Assembly (NCBI RefSeq): GCF_002252045.1
Contig: NZ_NEFF01000004.1
Span: forward strand, 1-64,000
Length of the DNA: 64,000 nt
From: Ignatzschineria sp. F8392
GTDB lineage: Bacteria; Pseudomonadota; Gammaproteobacteria; Cardiobacteriales; Wohlfahrtiimonadaceae
Direction: 5' to 3'
Shown here: positions 28,249 to 37,182 of the stretch, piece after piece
Layout: each line of letters begins with the position of its first letter
How positions within the stretch are numbered: the stretch's first letter is position 1
The notes under the pieces: generated by a model
What the model was told of the DNA's origin: nothing
The model's database searches: none
Seen by the model: only the letters and a program-made list of their open reading frames with translations
Translations under genes and position numbers: made by a program

Positions 28249-29280
28249 CTATTGGGAGATCAGCTCCTTGAGGAGAAGGATCAACTTTTCAGGATTCTCT
28301 TCGGGCAGAAGATGATCAGCATCGATCTCTCCTCCTTTAACAGTTTTAGATAGAGTTGTACTCTCTTCATTGAGTGCCGTAAAGGCAGCTTGAGAGCTCA
28401 GTTGAAAGATCGCACGTGAATTTTTCCCCCAAAGAATGGTGATGGGAACCCTCTCGTTGAGTGTTTGTAACATCTCTGCGCTAAAAGGAGGGGGATCTTT
28501 TTGGGTTAAGAGCTTATTGAGGGTATGTCGATTCTCCTCCTTAATCTCTTGAATATGCTTCGATTGTTCTTTGAGAGTGAAGGGCGCATTTTTACAGGCG
28601 GCTATAAAGTGATCGATTGCCTGCATCTCCTCATTTCGACGAAAAGCACGAATGATAGGGCTCATCATCTTAGCGATATCCCGGGTAAATTGTTGATGTT
28701 TCTCTTCAGAGATCCCATAACTAGGGATAATGAGTTCATAGAGAATTAGCTCTGAGAAGAGTGAGCGGTTTTGTGATCGATCTTTGTCCGCCGCTAAGAG
28801 CGCAACATGACAGGCATAAGACCATGCTATAACAATATATTTCCGCTGAGGTTTTCCCTCTTGCTTATTGAGCGCTTGGCAAAAGGCGACAACCTCTGCG
28901 GCATGGCGATCGGTATCAAATAGTATCTCCCCTTCAGCACTCCCCGGCTCGATCTTCCCAAAGCCTGAGAGGGTTAATGCATAACAATCATATTGTGGGA
29001 AGACAGAAAGGAAGGGAAGCCATGTGCGAGCATCTCCTAATATCCCATGAAGAAAGAGAAGTGCCGGCGTCTCATCGCTCTTGACTCCCTGTTGATGGCT
29101 TTGACATTGAAGATAGGAGAGGGATAGATGCTGATGATGTTGAGCATCTTGACTATCTTGACTATCTTGATTGCCTTGAGGATCGATCTCAATTGTTAAA
29201 GTCTTAGCATTAATCATTTCGTTTTCTCTTTGAGGTATGAATGTTTGAGATATTGAGGTTTCTGTTAACTTCTCGTCCAT
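28249..29280 (-). CDS. Alpha/beta hydrolase beside biotin genes (BioH position)
   Basis: A 343-residue alpha/beta hydrolase. The oxyanion motif is LLFLHGILGD near 75-82, the nucleophile elbow AWSYA puts Ser at about 154, and the catalytic His is in DADHLLPEE near the end. The usual small residues around the serine (GxSxG) are Ala here. The segment ILWGKNSRAIF, where the catalytic Asp is expected, has none. It lies 90 nt behind bioA, suggesting the BioH role of cleaving pimeloyl-ACP methyl ester, but the altered active site makes this uncertain. An N-terminal Asp/Gln/His repeat (near 37-52) stems from a DNA repeat. Confidence 0.68.
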   Translation of the reverse strand: MDEKLTETSISQTFIPQRENEMINAKTLTIEIDPQGNQDSQDSQDAQHHQHLSLSYLQCQSHQQGVKSDETPALLFLHGILGDARTWLPFLSVFPQYDCYALTLSGFGKIEPGSAEGEILFDTDRHAAEVVAFCQALNKQEGKPQRKYIVIAWSYACHVALLAADKDRSQNRSLFSELILYELIIPSYGISEEKHQQFTRDIAKMMSPIIRAFRRNEEMQAIDHFIAACKNAPFTLKEQSKHIQEIKEENRHTLNKLLTQKDPPPFSAEMLQTLNERVPITILWGKNSRAIFQLSSQAAFTALNEESTTLSKTVKGGEIDADHLLPEENPEKLILLLKELISQ

Positions 29281-29371
29281 CTTCCTTCCACCTTATCCTG
29301 TTGTAGAGGGTGGGTTGTTGCTTATTATTTTTCATATAGATTCACTCAGATTTCATGGGGAGTGCTCACTA

Positions 29372-30745
29372 CTACTCAACAAACTCTGAAAAATCTTCCC
29401 GATTGAGGAGGTCCACTAAGGCTGATGTCAGCTCTCTGAGCTCCTCTTTATTGGTAATAAAGGGGGGCATAATATAGACCAGGCGATTGAAGGGGCGAAT
29501 CCAAACGCCGCGATCGACAAAATATTTCTGAATACGAGCTTGATTGACGGGACGTTTTAACTCGACAACGCCTATTGCGCCTAAAACACGGACATCTTCA
29601 ATATGGGGATTCTCTCTCAATGGATTTAAGAGCTCCTCTTTGAGCTGCTTCTCAATACGGGAGACATTCTCTTGCCAATGACCTCCTTCTAGCAGTGAGA
29701 GGCTCGCATTCGCTGCGGCACAGGCTAAAGGATTTCCCATAAAGGTGGGGCCATGCATAAAACATTTAGCATCCCCTTGACTGATGGTTTCAGCAACATG
29801 GCGTGTAGTTAAGACGGCAGAGAGCGTTAAATAGCCACCTGTTAGCGCTTTTCCTAAACAGATAATATCAGGAACAACGCCGGCATGTTCTCCTGCAAGG
29901 AATCGTCCGGTACGTCCAAAGCCGGTTGCAATCTCATCAAAGATGAGCAAAACGCCACTCTCATCACAGAGCTCCCTAAGGACTTTAAGATAATTGGGAT
30001 GGTAGAAGCGCATGCCCCCGGCACCTTGAACAATCGGTTCGGCAATCACGGCAAAGAGCTCATGATGATGTTTTGCAAAGAGCTCTCGCAAATTATCGGC
30101 TGCGGAATCATCCCAAGGCTCATCAAAACCGATGGTGAAGGTATCTGCAAAGAGGTGGTTTGGGAGATAATCACCATAGATAGAGTGCATCGAGTTTTGT
30201 GGATCACAAACAGACATCGCACCAAAGGTATCTCCATGGTAAGCATGAGAGAGTGAGAGAACGCGATGACGTGGTTTTTCAGCTCTTTCTTCACTCTTTG
30301 CGGCTAAGCTCTCTTTGGCTTGCCAATATTGAAAGGCCATCTTAAGCGCAACTTCAACAGCAACTGAGCCAGAATCTGCAAGGAAGACACACTCTAACGC
30401 TGATGGTGTCAACTCGATCAATTTTTTAACAAGGTCCACCGCAGGTTGATGGGTAATTCCCCCAAACATCACATGAGAGACCTTCTCCAGTTGTGCTTTA
30501 ATGGCTTCATTCATCACAGGATGGTTGTAGCCATGAAGTACCGCCCACCAAGAAGACATCCCATCAATAAGCTCCCTTCCATCTTCTAGGCGTAATTTCA
30601 CCCCTTCTGCCGAAGTAACCGGATAGCAAGGAAGTGGCTCACTCATTGAGGTATAAGGGTGCCAGATATGTTGGGTATCAAATGTTAAATCGATAGAATC
30701 AAAACACGTATCGTGACCTTGTAAGGATTTTTTCTCTTGTTTCAT
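29372..30745 (-). CDS. bioA: Adenosylmethionine-8-amino-7-oxononanoate aminotransferase BioA
   Basis: PLP aminotransferase of biotin synthesis that uses SAM as amino donor to make 7,8-diaminopelargonate. Conserved parts are HIWHPYTSMSEPLP, the SSWWAVLHGYNHP segment, ADSGSVAVEVALKMA, IFDEIATGFGRTG and the PLP lysine in CLGKALTGGYLTLSA. The chosen start gives 457 residues; a frame 19 codons longer exists, but AAGAGAAGAAG precedes this ATG and the extra part is not conserved. It is divergent from bioF-bioC-bioD, the usual layout in gammaproteobacteria. Confidence 0.95.
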   Translation of the reverse strand: MKQEKKSLQGHDTCFDSIDLTFDTQHIWHPYTSMSEPLPCYPVTSAEGVKLRLEDGRELIDGMSSWWAVLHGYNHPVMNEAIKAQLEKVSHVMFGGITHQPAVDLVKKLIELTPSALECVFLADSGSVAVEVALKMAFQYWQAKESLAAKSEERAEKPRHRVLSLSHAYHGDTFGAMSVCDPQNSMHSIYGDYLPNHLFADTFTIGFDEPWDDSAADNLRELFAKHHHELFAVIAEPIVQGAGGMRFYHPNYLKVLRELCDESGVLLIFDEIATGFGRTGRFLAGEHAGVVPDIICLGKALTGGYLTLSAVLTTRHVAETISQGDAKCFMHGPTFMGNPLACAAANASLSLLEGGHWQENVSRIEKQLKEELLNPLRENPHIEDVRVLGAIGVVELKRPVNQARIQKYFVDRGVWIRPFNRLVYIMPPFITNKEELRELTSALVDLLNREDFSEFVE

Positions 30746-31178
30746 CTTCTTCTCTTTAGGTTGATGGTTTGTGCTGCGATAAATCATCCACTTATCATCC
30801 ATCTGTTATCTATTTTATTATCCACTTACTTTCCATGATCAATCTCTGTAAAGAGTGGTGTATTGCTGATAGAGCGGAGAGCTAAATGAGATTTACAGCT
30901 CAAGTGATAGAGCTCTATGGTACTATAAATAAGATTTTTGATAACACTTTTAGGCTTCAATCTCACCTGAAGAGCATCGTAGGTTAATGAAGGGATCCCA
31001 TAAGATCCCCTAAGGGTTCATTAGAGATTCATTAGAACTTATAAGGGGTATAAGAGGTTATAGGGGGAATAACTTATCAAGATGTTTTTCAAGATAATAT
31101 TCAAGATAATATATTTTTAGGAATCGATAGGAATCGCCATTGATAAACCTTAGCAATGATTGCTAGAGCGTTTTCTCA
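30746..31178. other. bioA-bioF divergent control region
   Basis: The gap must hold both biotin promoters. I looked for the BirA-type operator (TTGTAAACC and its inverse about 15 nt apart) and did not find a convincing copy. A GGGATC-GATCCC hairpin at 30992-31009 and repeats of ATTCATTAGA type at about 31018-31040 are present. Confidence 0.45.
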
Positions 31179-32543
31179 ATGGCTTTTATGGTTATGTGGA
31201 AAGAAAGAATTAGAAAAGCGCTCGAGCAACAACGACTCGATGATCGTTATCGGCAGAGAGTTGTCTGTCATGCACAGGGAAGTAGCATCAATATTGAAGT
31301 TAAAGAGGCAACATATCTCAACTTCTCTTCTAATGATTATCTCGGTTTAGCTCACCATCCTCAATTAGTTCTTGCCGCAGCTTATGGTGCAGAACATTAT
31401 GGTGTGGGAAGTGGTGGTTCGCCCCATGTAACAGGATTTAGTCGCCCACTTGCACTATTGGAAGAGCGATTGGCAGATTGGTTGGGGTATGAAGCTGCGA
31501 TTGTCTATCCTTCTGGATTTACAGCTAATCAAGCAGTGATCAAGGTGCTGATTGAGAAAGGGGATTTCATTATTGCTGATCGACTCTCTCATGCATCACT
31601 TATGGAGGCTGCTATCTTATCTCCCGGACGATTGCATCGCTTCAAGCATAATGATCTGCAATCATTAGAGAGTTATCTCGAACGTTATAATGTTTCTTCA
31701 TTTGATCCTGCATCTGACGCTTCATCTCTTGATACTTCCTCTTTACCAACACCACTTAAAACGCCACTTAAACTAGTCGTTACAGAAGGGCTTTTTAGTA
31801 TGGATGGTGATGGCGCTCCTCTTGGTGAGATAGCGAAGGTAGCGGCTAATTATGGAGCGCTTTTAATGGTGGATGATGCACATGGGATTGGCATTATCGG
31901 TGATGAAGGGAGAGGAAGTTGTGATCAAGCCGGCATTAAGCCAGATATTCTTATTGTCACTTTTGGAAAAGCATTTGGTTGCAGTGGTGCGGCGGTCCTT
32001 CTCTCTGATGAGCTTGCTGAGTACTTTACTCAATTCTCTCGTCCATTAATCTACAGTACGGCGATTCCACCTATGCAGGCAGAGATCTTAAATGAGGCGA
32101 TCACCCTTATTCGCTCTGATGAAGGGGAGAAGCGTCGACAGAAGCTTGTGGCGAATATTGCTTATTTCCGCACTCGTATGGGAGGCATGCTTGCCACTTT
32201 ACAAGAGAGATTTAGTCGTAATTTTACGCTATCTCCCGGAGTTAATGAGTTTAATGCGCTCCCTTTTCCTTACCTTATTCCCTCCGAGAGTGCTATTCAG
32301 CCATTAGTGATTGGGGAAGATTCAGTGGCATTGAAGTTATCAAGACTATTGAAGAATCATGGGATCTGGGTTTCGGCGATTCGGCCACCGACCGTTCCCC
32401 CTAAAAGTGCGCGTCTCCGTATTACTATTACCGCAGAACATCAACAATCGATGATCGATTATCTTATTGATCAATTAGAAGAGTCGCTCATTATCCTTTT
32501 AACTCAACAGAACGATGAAGCGGTGGGTGTGCTAGATGTGTAG
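31179..32543 (+). CDS. bioF: 8-amino-7-oxononanoate synthase BioF
   Basis: PLP enzyme condensing pimeloyl-ACP with L-alanine in biotin synthesis. Family segments are FSSNDYLGLAHHP, GVGSGGSPHVTGFSRP, VTEGLFSMDGDGAPL, VDDAHGIGIIG and the PLP lysine in VTFGKAFGCSGAA. At about 450 residues it is longer than E. coli BioF (384), owing mainly to an Asp/Ser/Thr-rich insert near 168-195 (FDPASDASSLDTSSLPT) and a longer tail. The true start may be the ATG at 31194 (MWKERIRKALEQQR), which matches relatives; neither start has a strong ribosome site. The end overlaps bioC by 8 nt. Confidence 0.94.
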   Translation: MAFMVMWKERIRKALEQQRLDDRYRQRVVCHAQGSSINIEVKEATYLNFSSNDYLGLAHHPQLVLAAAYGAEHYGVGSGGSPHVTGFSRPLALLEERLADWLGYEAAIVYPSGFTANQAVIKVLIEKGDFIIADRLSHASLMEAAILSPGRLHRFKHNDLQSLESYLERYNVSSFDPASDASSLDTSSLPTPLKTPLKLVVTEGLFSMDGDGAPLGEIAKVAANYGALLMVDDAHGIGIIGDEGRGSCDQAGIKPDILIVTFGKAFGCSGAAVLLSDELAEYFTQFSRPLIYSTAIPPMQAEILNEAITLIRSDEGEKRRQKLVANIAYFRTRMGGMLATLQERFSRNFTLSPGVNEFNALPFPYLIPSESAIQPLVIGEDSVALKLSRLLKNHGIWVSAIRPPTVPPKSARLRITITAEHQQSMIDYLIDQLEESLIILLTQQNDEAVGVLDV

Positions 32544-33498
32544 TTTGATAGATCGTGTAGCAAAGCCTGAGGTGCAGAAAAAATTTGGCACCTATGCGGC
32601 ACAATATGATTCTGTTGCCGTTGTTCAACGGGAAATTGCAGATCGCTTAATGACTCGATACCTATTGCCGGCACTTCTTCCTTTAAGTGATAAGAAAAGT
32701 GGTAAGAGCGGTAATAGGGAAGATAAGGTGAGGGAGTCTTCTCATCCCATCAAAATTTTGGATGCCGGTGCCGGAACAGGCTATCTCGGGCGCGCACTGA
32801 GGGCCGCATTGGTCACTGCTCCTATCGTAAATTCAAATAGTATCGCAAATAATATCGAGGGAGTTATAGATAAGGATCAATCACCTATTACCGATCCTTC
32901 TTCGGCAAAAGCGCTGTTGAATCATCAAATAGAATTGACCGCTTTCGATCTTGCGCCAGAGATGCTATCGATGACAAAGGCGCAAGGGGGCTATCAGGCA
33001 TTTGTTGAAGGGGATATTGAGCAGATCGGGAAGACTTTTTCGGCTGCCTCTTTCGATTTTACAATGAGTAGCCTTGCGGTGCAGTGGTGCCATAGTCTTC
33101 GGCAGGCATTGATCGGATTACAAGGAGTGACTCAACAAAGACTCTTTGTGACAACATTGCTCGATGGCACATTACAAGAATTAGAGAATGCTTTTAAGGC
33201 CGTTGATGATCAACAACATATTCTCCCTTTTGTCTCTTTTGAAGAGGCGAACCATATCGTGACGCAATTGGGCGGAGAGTTGATTCATTATGAGAAGGTG
33301 ATGTACTTTCCAACTTTAAAGGCGCTCTTTAAGAGTTTACGTTCAATAGGGGCATCGGCATTGCCGGCGCGTCGAAAGGGGTTGATGGGACGAAATGATT
33401 TTTTAAAGATCGATCAATATTTCCAGCAACTTGGCGCGTATCAATTAACTTATCATGTGGCTGAAATTATCTTGCCAGGCAGTAGTGATAGAGATTAG
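32536..33498 (+). CDS. bioC: Malonyl-ACP O-methyltransferase BioC
   Basis: Methylates malonyl-ACP so that fatty-acid enzymes can build the pimelate chain of biotin. The opening RVAKPEVQKKFGTYAAQYD, SAM motif I ILDAGAGTGYLGRAL and the motif TMSSLAVQWCHSLRQAL are typical. It has 320 residues against about 250 in E. coli; a low-complexity insert (about 98-130, including NSNSIANNIEGVIDKDQ) accounts for much of the difference. The ATG lies inside the last codons of bioF, so translation is coupled. Confidence 0.92.
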   Translation: MCSLIDRVAKPEVQKKFGTYAAQYDSVAVVQREIADRLMTRYLLPALLPLSDKKSGKSGNREDKVRESSHPIKILDAGAGTGYLGRALRAALVTAPIVNSNSIANNIEGVIDKDQSPITDPSSAKALLNHQIELTAFDLAPEMLSMTKAQGGYQAFVEGDIEQIGKTFSAASFDFTMSSLAVQWCHSLRQALIGLQGVTQQRLFVTTLLDGTLQELENAFKAVDDQQHILPFVSFEEANHIVTQLGGELIHYEKVMYFPTLKALFKSLRSIGASALPARRKGLMGRNDFLKIDQYFQQLGAYQLTYHVAEIILPGSSDRD

Positions 33499-33602
33499 GC
33501 TGAGATTAGGAAAAGAAGTTAGGCGAAGAAATTTAAGTTGTAGCAGCGTTAATATCGATAATCACAATATGGAAGAGCAATATGGAAGAAGGGAGAGATA
33601 AA

Positions 33603-34322
33603 ATGGCGCAAGAGAAACAAGTAGAGAATCATCAACAATGGTTTATCACCGGTACCGATACTGAGATTGGTAAGACCTATGTTTCAACGCTTTTGCTTAA
33701 AGCGCTTAATCGGCAGGGGGCAAAAGCGAATGGTTATAAACCTGTCGCATCTGGTGCCGCTGAAACGCCATTAGGTATTAAAAATCCGGATGCTTATTCA
33801 TTACTGAGAGCCTCTTATTGTGATCTCGATTATGAATGGGTCAATCCTTACTTCTTTCCTGAAGAGGAAGCGCCCCATATTTTGGCCGATAAAAAGGGGC
33901 AAGTGATCGACTTTGAAGTGATGACTCGTGGTTTAGCGCTTCTTGCGAGTAAGGGGAAGATCACATTGGTGGAAGGGGCTGGAGGCTGGTATACACCTTT
34001 GAGCTTCAAGCGTAGCTATAGCGATTGGGTCATTGAGAATCGGCTCCCTGTCATTGTTGTTGTGGGTTTAAAGCTTGGTGTGATCAATCATGCGCGTCTA
34101 ACCTTTGATGCCATTGAGGCTGCTGGTTTAGAGATTACCGGCTGGATTGCAAATCATCTCTCTGATTCTCCCTCATTATCGAACTATATTGCCGGCATTC
34201 AAGCATTTACCGATATTCCCATGATTGGGGAAATTCCCTATCAAGCCGCAGCAGATCCGGCATTGATGGAGAAAGTAGATCAATATTTCGATCTCGATCC
34301 ATTACTGAAGGGAGTAGCGTGA
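33603..34322 (+). CDS. bioD: Dethiobiotin synthetase BioD
   Basis: ATP-dependent carboxylation and ring closure of 7,8-diaminopelargonate to dethiobiotin. The P-loop is FITGTDTEIGKTYVST near 16-31, followed by KPVASGAAETP, and the product-binding segment VEGAGGWYTPL. The ATG at 33603 (239 residues) has a GGGAGAG site; a longer frame from 33582 lacks one. It ends the plus-strand biotin group. The final enzyme, BioB, is not encoded here. Confidence 0.94.
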   Translation: MAQEKQVENHQQWFITGTDTEIGKTYVSTLLLKALNRQGAKANGYKPVASGAAETPLGIKNPDAYSLLRASYCDLDYEWVNPYFFPEEEAPHILADKKGQVIDFEVMTRGLALLASKGKITLVEGAGGWYTPLSFKRSYSDWVIENRLPVIVVVGLKLGVINHARLTFDAIEAAGLEITGWIANHLSDSPSLSNYIAGIQAFTDIPMIGEIPYQAAADPALMEKVDQYFDLDPLLKGVA

Positions 34323-34326
34323 TAGG

Positions 34327-34350
34327 GCAATCAATAGAGCAATCAATAGA
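34327..34350 (+). repeat. 12-bp tandem duplication
   Basis: GCAATCAATAGA occurs twice in succession right after the bioD stop. Confidence 0.88.
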
Positions 34351-34417
34351 GTCGTGAACATATCTTTAAAAGATATTTAAAGAGGATTGATAGTGTTGAT
34401 TTTATTGCTCTTTTTTT
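34337..34417 (+). terminator. Probable bioD terminator (nested hairpin)
   Basis: GAGCAAT (34337-34343) pairs with ATTGCTC (34404-34410), which runs into seven T residues. An inner hairpin, TCTTTAAA with TTTAAAGA (34363-34383), lies within the loop. Confidence 0.5.
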
Positions 34418-34764
34418 AAAAACTACTTGCATGCTTAATTGATTCCACATACTTTAGATAGTTCTCTGGATAACGCTTTCTTTCACTCGCCATAGGGCCG
34501 GGAGGCTCATCTCTGGATGAAAAAGGGCGTTTAATAAAGGAGACTGACAGCGTTGATGGAATTGATATTGATAGGGTTGATGGGGCTGATAGGCGCAGCG
34601 GTCGATCGCTACTCATCGATCGCTACTCATTAAAGGAAATGATATCGGTAGTTATGTGTGGAGGTTACGGAGTATTAATTATCAATTGTCAATCAGCGGT
34701 TATTAGGCACAATGAATAGAATAATAGAGTCCATTTGAGGATGAGAGTAGGGGAGATATTAAGA
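34418..34764. other. Gap between biotin genes and PLP enzyme
   Basis: No convincing gene. A 66-codon frame on the minus strand (34416-34616) contains an unusual DEPPGPMASERKRYPEN stretch that could be the tail of a lost gene, but I cannot match it. The segment also holds a 14-bp duplication at 34603-34630. Confidence 0.35.
34603..34630 (+). repeat. 14-bp tandem duplication
   Basis: CGATCGCTACTCAT occurs twice in direct succession. Confidence 0.92.
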
Positions 34765-36045
34765 ATGACAAAGCAAACAGAAAAAGAACAACAAGTATCC
34801 ACATTAGGATTTACCAGTAAAATTCTCAATAGTGATAAAAATCATCCCGATATTCACCGATCAATGAATACCCCTATCTATCGAAGTGCTGCTTATGGAT
34901 TTCCAAATGCTGAAGCGATTGCTGCTGCTTTCCAAAATCGAGAGCATACCCCTTCACATACCTATTCTCGCATCAGTAATCCTACGGTTGAAGCGTTAGA
35001 GAATAAGATTAAAGCGATCTCCGGGGCGAGAGATGTCATGATGCTCAGTAGTGGCATGGCGGCAATTTCTAATACTTTTATGGCACTCGCTTATGCCGGC
35101 AGTAATATTGTCACCTCTCCCCATCTCTTTGGGAATAGCTTCTCCTTTTTCCAATTTACTTTGGCGGAGTTTGGAGTTGAGGTTCGTTTTGTCAATACAG
35201 ATTCTCCGGCCGAGATTGAAGCTGCGATCGATGAGAATACCGTAGCATTTTTTTGTGAGCTTGTGACCAATCCTCACCTTGAAATTGCCGATTTAACCAA
35301 GATAAAGCCTCTATTAATCCGTAAAAAGGTTCCCTTAATTGTCGATACGACTGTTGTTCCTTGGTGTGATTTTGATGCAAGAGCATGGGGGATTGATATT
35401 GAGGTTGTTTCAACGACAAAATATATCTCAGGAGGGGCAACTAGTGTTGGGGGCGCAATTCTCGATTATGGAATCTTTGATTGGTCCGCAAATAGAAGAT
35501 TAGCCAAAGTGACAAATCCCGCGCCATTTAGCCCTTTTATGTTTAAAATTAAGCGAGAGATCGCTCGTAATTTTGGGGCATGTTTAGATGCAGATAGCGC
35601 TTATGCCCAAATTATGGGATTAGAGACGCTCAAATTACGTTATCAGGCGATGGGGGAGAGCGCTTATCAATTAGCACAGTTTTTAGAGCAGGAGGCGCAG
35701 GTTAAAGCGGTCAATTATCCTAAACTCCCATCATCTTCTTATAAAGCTTTGAGTGATCAATTCTTTAAAAAATATCCCGGTGCGATGTTAACCTTCAATC
35801 TTGCCTCAAAAGAGGCCTGTTTCCAGCTGATGGATGCCTTAAAAATAATCCGTAGAGCTACCAATCTTTTTGATAATCGCACATTGATTATCCATCCGGA
35901 ATCGACCATTTACGGTACCTTTTCTCCGGAATTGAAAAAGTTGATGGGGATTGATGAGACGCTACTTCGTCTCTCTGTGGGGCTAGAAGAGTTAGAAGAT
36001 CTTAAAGCAGATCTTCTTTCTGCGCTCGCAAAACTCTCTTTATAG
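34765..36045 (+). CDS. Cys/Met metabolism PLP-dependent enzyme (O-acetylhomoserine sulfhydrylase / gamma-lyase family)
   Basis: A 426-residue fold-type I PLP enzyme of the trans-sulfuration family. Visible are the substrate Tyr region SHTYSRISNPTVEALE, SGMAAISNTFMAL, VDTTVVPW and the PLP lysine in VSTTKYISGGATSVGG. The C-terminus has HPESTIYGTFSPE and LLRLSVGLEELEDLKADL, as in the family. Members act on O-acetylhomoserine, cystathionine or methionine, and sequence alone does not decide which. The ATG at 34765 follows a GGGGAG site; ten further codons are open upstream. Confidence 0.85.
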   Translation: MTKQTEKEQQVSTLGFTSKILNSDKNHPDIHRSMNTPIYRSAAYGFPNAEAIAAAFQNREHTPSHTYSRISNPTVEALENKIKAISGARDVMMLSSGMAAISNTFMALAYAGSNIVTSPHLFGNSFSFFQFTLAEFGVEVRFVNTDSPAEIEAAIDENTVAFFCELVTNPHLEIADLTKIKPLLIRKKVPLIVDTTVVPWCDFDARAWGIDIEVVSTTKYISGGATSVGGAILDYGIFDWSANRRLAKVTNPAPFSPFMFKIKREIARNFGACLDADSAYAQIMGLETLKLRYQAMGESAYQLAQFLEQEAQVKAVNYPKLPSSSYKALSDQFFKKYPGAMLTFNLASKEACFQLMDALKIIRRATNLFDNRTLIIHPESTIYGTFSPELKKLMGIDETLLRLSVGLEELEDLKADLLSALAKLSL

Positions 36046-36055
36046 GTCGGTTGCC

Positions 36056-36097
36056 TTATACCGATTACCTCATACCGATTATTTCATGTCGACTACT
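36056..36097 (+). repeat. 14-bp tandem repeat, three degenerate copies
   Basis: TTATACCGATTACC / TCATACCGATTATT / TCATGTCGACTACT; the last copy reaches into the stop codon of the leftward regulator gene. Confidence 0.8.
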
Positions 36098-36803
36098 TCA
36101 TGAGCTCATGACGAACCGCATAGACAGCCGCTTCAACGCGGCTCGATACGGAGAATTTCTTTAAGATATTTTGGACGTGAACCTTTACGGTACTCTCTGA
36201 TATATGGAGCGCACGGGCAATCTCTTTATTGCTATCCCCTTTAACGAGGTAGGCTAAAATCTCCTCTTCACGGGGGGTTAGTGTCGCTAGGAGGGAGTGC
36301 TTATAGCTCTCTTCTTGTGGTGTTAAAATTTGAGTCACCAGATCGATAAAGGCTTGCCGATCGACACTTCTGCTTAAGGTGTAGTAACGCTCAATCGGTG
36401 CTAGTTGGTGGCGTATCTTTTCTGAAAGTATCTGCTCATGAGCTGCATCCGTGGTGCTATTTTTCTGTGGGTTTCCGATAGAGAATCTCTTTGTCACACC
36501 TTCCACCCAGAGAATAATGACCATATCAGGCGATTGAGCGGTGAGATTTTCAAATAACTGTCGCTCTTTTGCACTATTGAGATAGTGTGCATCGATTAAG
36601 AGCAGATCAATCTCAAACATGGTAGCAGGAAGAGAGGTTAAGGATTCAGCCACGACTACCGATGGGCTATTGATCTCTATCTCATTTCTTAAAAGAAAGT
36701 CGATTCGTTCACGAAAGAGACGATTAGGGTCGATTAGAACAATCTTGGGCTCTTGCATCACTACACTCTTTTTCATAATAAATTTGGGGTTCCTCTCTAT
36801 CAT
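36093..36803 (-). CDS. LuxR/NarL-type response regulator with atypical receiver
   Basis: A 236-residue transcription factor. The C-terminal LuxR helix-turn-helix is clear: [20 protein letters not shown], then [20 protein letters not shown]. The N-terminal part resembles a receiver, with LIDPN at the first strand and a possible phospho-Asp in [10 protein letters not shown], but the usual Thr/Ser after strand four (IILWVEG here) and the Lys of strand five are not evident. It may therefore act without standard phosphorylation. No sensor kinase is adjacent. The GGAGAGCG site supports the start at 36803. Confidence 0.85.
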   Translation of the reverse strand: MIERNPKFIMKKSVVMQEPKIVLIDPNRLFRERIDFLLRNEIEINSPSVVVAESLTSLPATMFEIDLLLIDAHYLNSAKERQLFENLTAQSPDMVIILWVEGVTKRFSIGNPQKNSTTDAAHEQILSEKIRHQLAPIERYYTLSRSVDRQAFIDLVTQILTPQEESYKHSLLATLTPREEEILAYLVKGDSNKEIARALHISESTVKVHVQNILKKFSVSSRVEAAVYAVRHELMK

Positions 36804-37182
36804 TGATCGCTCTCCAATCTTCTTAGGTTATTTTCCTTAAATTATTTATTAGATCACTTATTAGGTTATCCATTAGATCATTTATGAGATTATTTATTAG
36901 TATCATCTCGTAACTTAACAATCTTGGAGTAGCGCCTCTCTCTTATGCTATCTCTTTTCTAAATCAATATTTCTTCAATTTTTTCCATAAGTTATGAGAT
37001 ATCGATCGATTCTGTCATAAAGCGGGATCATTATAACCGATTATTCCCAATCTATAACAGCCTTATTGGACCGTTATCTATCTATAGGGGATTAGGGAGA
37101 GAGATGATATTATAATGACTTGTATGATATCTCGTACTATATTTTGTACTATATCGAATTAGATTGAAAAGGAAGGTTTTAT
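36804..37182. other. Gap upstream of the Mop gene
   Basis: No coding sequence is visible. It contains degenerate ~11-bp repeats (TTATTTATTAGATCAC type, 36838-36900). Just before the next gene it has two direct copies of GTACTATAT (37134-37142 and 37146-37154) spaced 12 bp, which may be promoter or operator sequence. Confidence 0.45.

Noticed and set aside
30746..31178. BirA operator between bioA and bioF
   Set aside because: No pair of TTGTAAACC-like half-sites at the required spacing is visible; a lone TAAACC near 31144 is not enough.
34416..34616. Minus-strand ORF of 66 codons with a DEPPGPM stretch
   Set aside because: No ribosome site, a repetitive Ser/Pro N-terminus derived from DNA repeats and no family match; noted only in the gap description.
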